Assembly (NCBI GenBank): GCA_002751075.1
Contig: NAOQ01000008.1
Coordinates: 184,097 to 248,096, forward strand
DNA from: Ichthyophonus hoferi
Lineage: Eukaryota; Opisthokonta; Ichthyosporea; Ichthyophonida; Ichthyophonidae
Direction: 5' to 3'
Length of the DNA stretch: 64,000 nucleotides
Shown: positions 37,965 to 49,100 of the stretch, piece by piece
How the letters are laid out: each line of letters starts with the position of its first letter
Numbering within the stretch: position 1 is the first letter of the stretch
Position numbers and translations under genes: made by a program
Notes under the pieces: generated by a model
What the model was told of the DNA's origin: nothing
Databases searched by the model: none
What the model saw: the letters and a program-made list of their open reading frames with translations, nothing else

Positions 37965-40900
37965 ACAAACACAACCATGCAGACTCCCCACCTCTCTCTT
38001 CCCCCAAATTAATATATAGATTAAACCACATTTTTAAAACAGTGATTATTATGTACTCTCAAATTAGAAACTGCTTAAAAACACACCTTTATTATTTCTA
38101 AACTAAATGGCAAACTAAATCAAATACATATAATTCACACTCTCTGGGTATAGTTTAAAATAACTTATAAGATAATATAGTAGTAATTATATACTGCTAA
38201 CTAATTGAATGGTTGTAATTATTTAATTAAGGTCACTGCCGAAGAAGCTATGGAAAGTACGAAAAATCAACCCAACTTTACTTACACCGAGGTGGGTAAT
38301 ACTTGATTGGCTTATTTTAAGTTTTATCTATCTTAACATAGCATGCTGATTGGTGTAACTATCAATATAGATTGATATTGCTGTTTAATTGGGTATATAT
38401 CATGTATGTTATATATGAAAGAAACAAACTAATAGGTAGTTAGTTAATATATTCAATCACTTCTTCATTCATACATATTTGAAAATGTTTTAAAAAGACA
38501 ATCAAATTAATAGATACTAATACTACCTCATCTCATTGCCTCACTATTTATAGAACACATCAACTCGACCAATTAGAAACAATGTCTTTATAGATCTCAT
38601 TAGTGAAATTTCCCGTACGCAGACCGACCTTCGTTTAGGTAAGTTGTGTTCATCTACCTATACGTATATATATGCGCTAAAATATGTGCACAAGTGTTAT
38701 ATATATAATTATATGTATATTTAGTGTTAATTTTTAAGGTCAATTTTAATATTAAATGTTATTTTTCATTTGTTATTTTTTAAATACCATTGTATATAAA
38801 TGCCCTATAGTTACTTGGAGTGTCTATAAAATAGTAGATAACACTATATTATATCATGTCCCAGGGTATTAAGTATTTCAATCAAAGTAATTCGCTGTCA
38901 CTGTACTAACCTACAACTATATTATTCTCTATTTTATTTATCTAACAACTATTCCCTATTCAGATAACGCTAGTTATCATGGTTTTAAGACTGAGAAAGA
39001 AAACCGCACAAAGAAAGAGGTAGTGAATGATTTACTATTTGGATCGACTGTTGGATTGGTAAGCTATCTTGTATAGTTTGGTTCATGTATGTCTATCGGT
39101 ATGTATATATGTGTGTTTATATATATATGCATATATAATAATATACTTTTATCCCCGCAGATATGCATACATAAGCACTATTACACACATAACATACTTA
39201 TAACATAGTCATACGTTATATCTAAGTGGTGTTGTAGAGATAATAATTAAATATATCAATATAAGCATGTATTATAATATGTATTATGTTCTGTTATCTA
39301 ATAAAAACGTTAATTCCCTTCAGCCTATCAATGTGAGTTCTACAGGTAAGAAACCCTTAACCTGCCCTCCTAGTCCTGGTAAGTGAGTGCATGCCTTTTA
39401 GTTTATACATGATAGGTCTTTTTCTTTACGGTATATTATCTTCTATATTTTAATGTATTGCATTATTTTATATTGTACTATCTTTACTTATTCTCTTACA
39501 TTAACCTACAGGTTTCAACCCAAAAATGAAACGTATTTTTAGCAAGCAAATTGGACCTCAAGACAGAACTTACGACACTGAATCTATCATGTCAGGGGAA
39601 ACAATGACCTTTTCATGTGAAGAAGATCTTCAGCAACTGACATCACCTGGTATGTATATGTGTGTTCAGAGATGATATGTTTGAGAAGGAGAGCGTTTGG
39701 TAATGTTGTATATAATAGTGTTTCTTACTCTTTGTTGTGCAATACATAAGTAGTAACATAATATAATATCTATACTATTATACTATCACAATAACATACT
39801 GCTATGTATACGTGCATACTATTGTACTAAAATATTATCATTCTATTACAACAACAACAGTTATGGGCAGACGCGGAAATAATATGAATGCCATGGAGGT
39901 GAGAGATATCAGTGGTAAGTACTCCTATTGGTCTATTTTAGATGCATATAATAATCTTTATTGTTGCATGATTTTTAGTACTCACAATATCTATCCTTAC
40001 AGGACAAAGATATCAGCGGTAAGCATTCCTATTAGTCTATTGTTGGTTGTTATTGTTATTATCATTATTATTAGTGCTCACTCTATTTATCCTTACAGCA
40101 AATCCTAAAGCGCGACGACCTCTTGTAGTAATTAATTCCGGACCCGATTTAAATGACGAAGGATACAGTATGTACATTGGCTTATATTTTCTTTTACATT
40201 TTCCTATATTATATTATATACATACATGTAGATATATATATATATATACTAATTAATAATTAATAATTAATAATTAATAATTACTTTAGGCCCAACATCG
40301 GTGACCACAAATAAGTTAAATGCTCCAGTATCGAGGTCTTGGGATGGGCGAATCTGGGTTCAGTGCCCTGATGGAGTGGAAAGACTGTAAGTTACTATAC
40401 GTTATGTATGTGTGTATAATGATGATAGTTGTGTTAGCTTTAGATGTCTATTCTTTTTTATTTACAATCTGATTATTATATTATTTATTGTATTATTATG
40501 TTAGCAAACTACTATATTATTCTATTATTATTTTATTGTTATATTAATCATTACAATCTTCTTTATTATTGTATTTATTAGATCATAAATATCCTAATAG
40601 TTACTTACTGTTACTTTCTATCCAATCAAACCACATCATTGTGCTTTAAATCACCACTAACCCTCACCCTACCCCCCATAGGTATCGGCGCCAGCAATCC
40701 AATGTGTCTCAGACGTCCCCTTCACATGTATGCACCAGCCCTTCTTATTCTCCTCTCCTCTCTAGTCGAGAAGACTCCAGTATATCTAACCTTAGCTCTC
40801 CTACCCAAGCTTTCGGTGTATTCGACGCCGCTTCCCCCTCTCAAGGCTCCGATGTATCTAACAATCATTCCCCGTCGCCCCTTACTTTCCGGAACCAAAA

Positions 40901-42365
40901 TTCGACGCCTCAAACACTAACAAAACCATTAGAGAGAGATAATACGAAGCCATTAAGCTTTAAAAAAGTGGCTTCTTTGGACCGTGATTTGGGTGTTACC
41001 AAAACAAATTCTCCTGGACATGGACATTCTCCTGGACATGGACATGCTAAAAAATCATCATTTGGCTTCCAATTCATGAGTTCTAACTATAAATCTGGAG
41101 ACAAAAGTCCAAAAATGCCAAAGGTATGGGGGAGTGAGTAGTTGTAGTTGTATGTTGTAGGATATAGTATAAATTGATAGGAAAGGATATGTATGATATT
41201 GTATGGAAAGACATAATATATATATATATTATATAGATTTGTTATATACAAACAGTATGCAGTGCTAATTACTAATAATAGTATTGGTATTATTGTTGCA
41301 GGCTGACAAGTACGGAAAGGGTCATAAATCTTCTTTTTCTTCAACAGACTCAATTGCTGCGGTAAGTATTTCTCCATAAAAAATTTAATCGCGAATCAAA
41401 TACTTCATATATAAAACCTTATATCTTTATATGGTACATATATATGTTGATATTCAATGAGAATCATTACCAAAACAATTGTAAGTTACAGAAATCTGCG
41501 ACTGGTACTAGAAGGTTGAAACAAATATGATGCAAGAAAAGGCGTGCATGGTTTGAGTGTCATTTTCATGCTAGTATTGTTGTTAAAGGTAACAGTGCAC
41601 TCATAATAAAGCAATTGATTCCACAGCCAACCATACAAGAGCTCATTAGTATCGCTCTTCAAGATCGCGAGGATGGTTGTTGGCTAGTGTATAATAATGG
41701 AAAGGAGGCTGTTCTTTCTGTTAGGTAGGTTTGTTTATCGTATTATAATGATTGATAATATTATATTTTATTATATTATATTATATCACTGTTTTGTTAA
41801 ATAACTGAAAGTATTCTATTTCCCTTTATAATATGCCAATGAAAATCATATAATCTGCCTGTCAAATATTACTATCCTGTGAATTGTCTTTTTCCAGTTG
41901 TAAGTATACATGTTTGTATAGTATATATATTCAATCTACCCTTACCATCATTTTGACGTCATATCCTTTTCCCTAATAGCTACAACTTAACCGCCGAACA
42001 CTTCACGATAGTTGAACAGAATGGGACATATTCAATTATGGATCTAGAATTTCCAAGGTGAACCCCCTTTTTTTTTTCTTTTTTCTTTTTTTTTTGTATT
42101 ACAGTGTAGTATATTGTATTATGTTATAAAATTTTGGATTTTTTAATATTAATAACTAAGACTTTACCCTTTTTTATTTACTCTCTGTCTATAACCATAT
42201 CTTAATTACGTATAAGTACGCACCAATATATTCTTTACAAACACTAACACCCATACAATAATCCCATAACCACCATACAGCATGTCCAAACTATTGAGTT
42301 ATTACCACAATAATACAATCCAGGATAATGCTTTACCTATAATGCTAACGACAAGACTCCAATAG
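36258..42365 (+). CDS. Ras-like small GTPase fused to a C-terminal SH2 domain (gene B)
   Basis: Eighteen exons join in frame (616 aa): 36258-36447, 37038-37136, 37464-37540, 37845-37913, 38232-38291, 38554-38638, 38964-39058, 39324-39378, 39512-39649, 39861-39898, 40003-40018, 40099-40167, 40290-40386, 40682-41123, 41302-41361, 41627-41724, 41980-42057, 42281-42365. The G domain (about 18-195) has P-loop GDLKVGKT (26-33), G3 DTVGY (73-77), G4 GTQAD (133-137) and G5-like NTS (166-168). Leu replaces Ras Gly12 and Tyr replaces Gln61. A Ser/Pro/Lys-rich linker follows, with two SPGHGH repeats. Residues about 531-614 read as an SH2 domain: DREDGCWLVY, VLSVSY, AEHFTI, NGTYSI, FPSMSKLLSYYH and a final ALPIMLTTRL. 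The FLVR arginine is Tyr552, while the betaD His (570) is kept. Exons 2-5 have the same lengths as in gene A. No CAAX box. The fusion rests on frame-consistent GT-AG junctions. Confidence 0.87.
37928..37964. repeat. Microsatellite (TA)n(TG)n
   Basis: In intron 4 of gene B, shortly after the donor. Visible directly. Confidence 0.95.
39898..40098 (+). repeat. Tandemly duplicated mini-exon plus intron in gene B
   Basis: GATATCAGTGGTAAGTACTCC (from 39905) and GATATCAGCGGTAAGCATTCC (from 40008) are followed by matching intron text and matching ends (CTCAC..TAT.TATCCTTACAG, at about 40002 and 40098). The duplication creates a 16-nt exon (40003-40018, encoding DKDIS) and a second possible end for exon 10 at 39914. 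Confidence 0.7.
40253..40283. repeat. Short (TTAATAA)n array
   Basis: About four units immediately before the acceptor of exon 13 of gene B. Confidence 0.85.
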
Positions 42366-42869
42366 TTACATCAGCTATGGCTCTGAGTCTGAAAGAAGGA
42401 AATTATCTTAATGTAAAACATAGATCTAAACGATTGATAAGCTCTCTATCATGATCAGAGAAAGTTTATCATATGAACTAATAAGTTTTGCTTCAACCCG
42501 GTTGCTGCTTAAGTTCAACAATACTTTGTAAATTATTAGTATGTTCAAAATTTTCAAACAGCGTAAATTAAACGTAACTATCATGTCCGAAAAACAACAT
42601 CCGCAATAGATTTTTTTAAAATATAACGTAAACATGCGCGAAGAGAATAAGTTAATAATAAATCTTTTAATAAGAAATAATAAACTAGACGTAAAAAAGA
42701 AGTTGCTCTATTTTAAACTGAGTGAATTGCCTTAATGAACCCGCATTGGGGAAAAAATGTGGAAGTTCACAACACAACTATGATGAGTGCCAGCATCTCT
42801 TGAGATAGCTGTGTGAGCTACTATGTCCTATTGAGGAGAAAAAGATGCAAACATATCTGCCCACCTTTG
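42366..42869. other. Gene B 3' flank, no gene seen
   Basis: AT-rich sequence after the SH2-encoding last exon with no coding signal. It runs into the family B repeat. Confidence 0.5.
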
Positions 42870-44130
42870 ATTGTGTGACTTGTCCACAGCTGTCGGGATC
42901 TCCAATGGTTGTGGTAAACGTTCTATAGAAGGCTCATATACCAACTCTATAGGTAACTGGTTGTAGATAATTTACAGTACAACACTATGAGATCAAGATC
43001 TAGACTAAGTGTGTAATTGCTGGTTATATAGTTGCTAGTTCAGATCACCAGTTGACCAGGTGAAAGACTTTTAAGTTAAGCGTATTATTGAATGGGTACT
43101 CAATCTAATTTAGCATTTTGTCAGCATTTTCCAATTAATTAATGATGTAAAGTATGATACTATGTATTTATCATCAATCACTATGCGTGATTAGAAAGTA
43201 GATGACCAACACCATTTTAGCCACGGTAAATTTACGTTCTAGACTGCTAGACTGCACTAAACATTTAATCATAATTAAAATATAAATATTGACATATTAT
43301 AACTTCGTTTTAATTTAGAAGGAATCTATGCTTTGATTCGCTTAGATGCGAATGTGAATGTGGAAATTGCAGGGCAGGGTAGGATATTCTATGCTATTGT
43401 ATTATATTATACTATACCATATTATATTATATTGCGCTAGTATTTGTGTGCGTTACGAGAACTTCGTATTTTTGCTATTGGTTACCGCGTATGTTTGAGC
43501 GGGGTCCTTGGTTATAATTGCTAATATTAAATGATTCTAGTTATATAAATAAATACCTAAATTAATTAAATATTTCTGTTTTGGCAATATATATATATAT
43601 ACGTTGGTGGTGATGCATGCTGGGGTGCAGAATAAGTTCTTATTTCAGTTGTTTTATCGCCAATGCTTACTTCCTAATTTTTTATGACCTATCTACTTTA
43701 GCATCTGGACAACAATAGACATAATATAAAGCAAAACCTAAAGCACATAAATCGAACAGTAAATTATTGATGACGGAGAATAGTCTTTTTGACAACTGAA
43801 ACGAATATTTTTATTGGTTGTTTTTTCTCCTTCTATGATGCACTTAGCAATCTTATCCTGTTTCCATTCTAATATATCCTTACTAAAATGGCTCTCCCAT
43901 TGTTCGCATATGTATTGGCAAATCAATTTACCAGATTGAGAATATTATCCGATTAAAAAATACTATGCAATTAAAAAACGTTACGCAATTAGGTAACTTT
44001 GAACCGATCGTAAAAATTGGATTATCTGTAAAAAGGGTACATTGAATGGATGACGAAAATTGATTATATTATTATCAGTAAAAATAAAAAAGTTGAACAC
44101 ATTGGTTTCAATAATCAATATCAAGTATTG
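42870..44130 (-). repeat. Dispersed repeat, family B (long copy)
   Basis: 42870-42965 matches 19229-19400 (CTTGTCCACAGCTGTCGGGATCTCCAAT, TTCTATAGAAGG). 43320-43510 matches the region around 19440-19760. 43660-44125 matches 7670-8050. This links segments seen separately elsewhere, so they belong to one family. Orientation by coding sense is minus. Fragmented fossil of unknown class. Confidence 0.5.
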
Positions 44131-44604
44131 TTTAGCTAAGACACTCCTATGCCTACAAACGCAAATGTAAAAGATACTCTGGATCGCATCCAAGAAAAGC
44201 CAGCGCGGCCGTATCGCTGAGTTACGGTCTTTCTTTTTTGTTTGGCTTTCTCTAACGTTTTAGCCAATGGGAGAGTGTTGCAAGATTGTTCAACTCTGAA
44301 TGAGCATGTAAATCGGCTAAAGATCATAAAATGACTGATTCATTATTAGTAGATAGTACAACGTTCTTAATTGGGTAAATTTATAGGTCAATATATAGAA
44401 TATGAGCACTCTGATTAAATGATATAATTAGCCATAGACCCGATTAGGACACAATAGCATTAGATAATTTAGACAAGATCAGATAATTCCAGTGGCCCTC
44501 AGTGATCTTCTATGAACGAACGGTCCCATAAAAGGCACGTAAACATCCAATAATAGCCACAGTTAATGACGTTTCAACCATTACAAAACAAAACTTTGCA
44601 CTGA

Positions 44605-44920
44605 NNNNNNNNNNNNNNNNNNNNNNNNNNNNNNNNNNNNNNNNNNNNNNNNNNNNNNNNNNNNNNNNNNNNNNNNNNNNNNNNNNNNNNNNNNNNNNNN
44701 NNNNNNNNNNNNNNNNNNNNNNNNNNNNNNNNNNNNNNNNNNNNNNNNNNNNNNNNNNNNNNNNNNNNNNNNNNNNNNNNNNNNNNNNNNNNNNNNNNNN
44801 NNNNNNNNNNNNNNNNNNNNNNNNNNNNNNNNNNNNNNNNNNNNNNNNNNNNNNNNNNNNNNNNNNNNNNNNNNNNNNNNNNNNNNNNNNNNNNNNNNNN
44901 NNNNNNNNNNNNNNNNNNNN
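44605..44920. other. Assembly gap flanked by duplicated contig ends
   Basis: 316 N. The ~185 bp before it (44418-44602) recurs identically at 44921-45105, so the two sides probably overlap in the genome. Confidence 0.95.
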
Positions 44921-45180
44921 AATGATATAATTAGCCATAGACCCGATTAGGACACAATAGCATTAGATAATTTAGACAAGATCAGATAATTCCAGTGGCC
45001 CTCAGTGATCTTCTATGAACGAACGGTCCCATAAAAGGCACGTAAACATCCAATAATAGCCACAGTTAATGACGTTTCAACCATTACAAAACAAAACTTT
45101 GCATTTCTTACATAGACATAATTGATCTTAATGATAAAAAGATACTTGTTCTGTATCTGCATTCTATAATCATCGTATCT

Positions 45181-45535
45181 TAATTGTAATGTCTAGATCA
45201 GTACTGGCACTTCAGAATCAGTGCCAGTGCTCTGAGAATCTTTCTCCTAACAATAACATTGAGAATTGTTTAGCAACTTTTGAGTCCAACAACACGCATT
45301 ACATACATAACAATCTTGCACCTCTCGCCGATAGAACACACTGTGTCATAAACACTATTGCACCTAAATAAACTAAAGTAGGAATTCCTCCTTCGGTAAT
45401 AACTGAATATAATCGTAATAGACATCTAGAGATAGAGCCAACATATACGCCTGTTTTTACATTGCCCTCCATTGAAAGCGAATCAGCACTAAGTATTGTG
45501 TCTACTGCTAGACCAGCTGAAAATACTTCTATATA
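45181..45535 (+). repeat. Dispersed coding repeat, family B (plus-strand copy)
   Basis: The encoded peptide contains CSENLSPNNN, ESNNTHYIHNNLAPLADRTH and, further on, EYNRNRHLEIEPTYTP. It aligns with the minus-strand frame at 19632-19198 over most of its length. It lies in inverted orientation to the copy at 42870-44130, across the assembly gap. Confidence 0.55.
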
Positions 45536-46111
45536 AACTTCAAATTACTATAATTACTAATATATATATATATATATATATAGAATATTGCATTATATAT
45601 ATTTCAAAGAGTTTTCCCCACTATAAGCAATAAAAGGTTACATGCAATACAATTTGTGAGTCCTAATTTTAATGACAATGATACCATATGATGCATACAT
45701 ATAGATATTGATTGATTGCCTAGGTGTAGCCAATAATATGTGCCCAGATACTGTTGTGCAACCAAATATATAGACATAAAACCATATATACCCTGACACA
45801 TTTAATATTAACCCTTATTTATTACTTCTTTCTTGCGCATTATGATTACTACCCTTTACATAGTAAATTTGTATGTAATATTGGGTCAGTATACTTCTCA
45901 GTTAATTGTATTGCAGTGTGTAGACCCTTGTACGGTTTATTAATGTCGGTTCTTATTTTGATTACCGCTAGATTTTCTACCATTTAACAATAAAATAACA
46001 GGAAAGTATATTATATTCATAGGCTTCTAGGAAGAATATTCTGCCTTAGGTAGTATTAGCCCCATTGAAACATTAACACATGATGAAAAAAGAATTAAGC
46101 AGTATATTAGT

Positions 46112-49100
46112 TTAAGGGACCTTGCACGGAGTTTTGGGAGATACACCCAGCAAAGCCAGCACATGTCCGGTGGGATTGGCAATAACAAACCGTCCATCCT
46201 TCGTCAACACCCCTTTATTACCTCTCCCTTTGGTACGGGTACTCCATTTGGCTGGGCGTCTGGTCTTGCGCTTAATATTAAATGGATACAACTTGAGATC
46301 TCCTCTAACCATCTGTATGTAAATAATGTGGTGCAGATTAAGTTATAATGAATCATATAAAGATATAATATAGAGATAAAATATATAGTATAAGTTCATG
46401 CATATTGAATAAGATAAGAAATATAATAGATAACATATAGACATAGAATTCATGGTATATGTTAGGCGAACCTTTAGAAGTAAGAGATAAAAGCATGGCC
46501 TATATTGCATGAACACAAAGTAGCATATAGAAAATATAAATACAAAAATATTCATATATATACATGTCAAGATAAACTATACATAAATTGTAATAAGTGT
46601 ATAGAGAGATAATGAAGTACAATTGTAAAGTAAAATATACCTTCATGCTCCAGCCTTTCTTGCCCTGGTTTGGATCTGCCGTATTAGACGACCAGATCGG
46701 AATACCACCAGCAGAATGATATAAAACGATATTTCCATCTGACTGTAAAACAAACTGGGACAAATGGGTATGTATAGGCAGGCATTGTTATACTAGTGCT
46801 TAAGAAACTCTTTTTCAATGTAGGATATAATCAAATAAGCAAAGGTGGGGCATACACTTTATTGTGTATAGTCATTTCTGTCAAATAAATATTTATGTAG
46901 GTATATGCATATATGCATGCATGTAGCAAAGTCAACTCTGTAGATATGATATTTCTAAACACAATGAAAGTGGATCAATGATGCGATTATATATATCTTC
47001 TTATTTTATTTTTAAAAGGAATGTTTTAACCTAGATTATCAAATACTAATACTAATACTAGTTACTGATCCTTACTGACATACACACCAACACACACCAG
47101 CAAGTATTTATAAAATAACTTATGCAACCCTCCTAGCAATCCATAAAATGATATTGGTTAATCATCCAGTATTTTAAAAGAGGTATACAATACTTTGCTA
47201 GTCTGATTGCATTCTCCAAGTATTCTATTGCAAAGAGTGTTATATAATATGGATGAAATAATCTCTACTAATATTTGGCTTTTATCTTTATTTGCTTTTT
47301 GGCATTTAATCTGGTTCATTTATTCTCTTAGATTTTTTCCTCTATATTACTAATGTAAACACTGAAAATAACAGAAACAATGAGACTAATCCTGGCATCT
47401 TTCAATAGGGATCTAACTACCATTTCTTTATCCGTTATTTGACAGAGTATACTATAATGTATTATATTATAGATCTCATATGATGAACTAAATTGTATTA
47501 TACTATAGTCTGTATTATAGTAGATATATTATATGTTTGTATTACACTCTACTTATTATCTTTTGTTTTATATATATATATATTGTACTAAATTACATGT
47601 ACCATATAAAAGAGGACAAGAAAATATAGAGAAAGAATTGTACTTTGAAGAAAAATAGTGATTACGATGATTTATATTATGATATTTCTGTCAATCTACA
47701 GAATATACCAGAATGAATTGTCAAGTGTTCATAATAATAATTATGCAATACATTTTTCCATCATGGATGAATAACGTGCAGTTAGTCAGGTGGTTACAGC
47801 TGGTCTATACTCCCATAGACTCCTTGCAAGGTACTTTATATATTTAAAAGCAAAACAAACCAAAAGAGGGCAACTTTCAAATAAGGAAATATGATGTTGG
47901 TATCAAAAGATAATTTTTAATTTTAGTTTGTGCATGGCTTTGTGTGTGAACATACATGCATGTGAGTTCGTCAAACTATGCTAATTAAAATGTGTGTGTG
48001 TGCGCGCGCCAACTGTGTATATATAAATTGTATACATATATGTATAGATATATATTGAAGTAGGATGGGAAGGGTAATATCAATTATATATATTAGTATA
48101 AATAGATATGCACATGCACATGAAAAAGAAAAAAAGAGCAATTACCTCGTATCCACACTTATTGGTTAATTTGTCACCATTCTTCATTAGTTGCCCCTCG
48201 TTAATAACGGCTGTATTGACCATTAGGTTTCAGCTTCATTTAATTATAATTGATTGATTTTGTAATGAAACAAATATATTATAGTACGCATACATATTCT
48301 TTTATTTTAAAAAATAAAGCCCTTGCTATTAAGTGTTGGACTATGTGCAATACGTTACAATGATTTCTTATCTATGTAATTGTATTAGAATATATTATAT
48401 GTTTAATTCATTTATTATCTGATTTGGTTTATCCTATATTTTCACCATTTCAACAATAAGATTTTGTAGGAAATCACTTTTCAAAAGTAAAATTGATTAT
48501 CTATACATGTCTTCTTAAGTTTTATTTTTATAATTTTTTATCAACTCTTTTTTGTCACCTGCACACACTTTCTTTTTCTCAATGTAAACTATTTTTTGAC
48601 AGTACATGTGGCAGACCACAATATATTTATGGACTTTCTGCATTATAACCACGCCCATATATTGAGATACTGCAGGCGCCAAAATAAGAAAGGTAGCATA
48701 GCATAACCCCATATTCATGTCTCGAGGTTTGTAATTGAAGAAAAAGGCACATGTATATACCATCTAGTTCAACCCTTCCTCAGTAATACCGTACCTTTTC
48801 CTACTATTCTAATATATTATTCAACCAATGTTTTTAGAAAAAGAGAATTGCAAATGTTAATGTGATATGATATTATTTATATGTATTGCCTCCCCACATT
48901 TTAAGTAATATATTCAATTTATTGGGGAAACATAGTGTATATTTTCTGTTTGATAGACTGATAGGCTGATGAGTGAAGGTGTTATTGTGGACATAAAAGG
49001 AGTTTAGTGGTATTATTTTACTTCTAATTATACCTTATCCTAGTACAGGTCTATTTTTTACATCTAGTAGATTTACTTATTACTGTCCTCATGATGCAAA

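Noticed and set aside
48515-48763. 82-codon minus frame inside the lectin gene
   Set aside because: Lies in intron 3 with no motif and no phase-compatible splice junctions to neighbouring exons.
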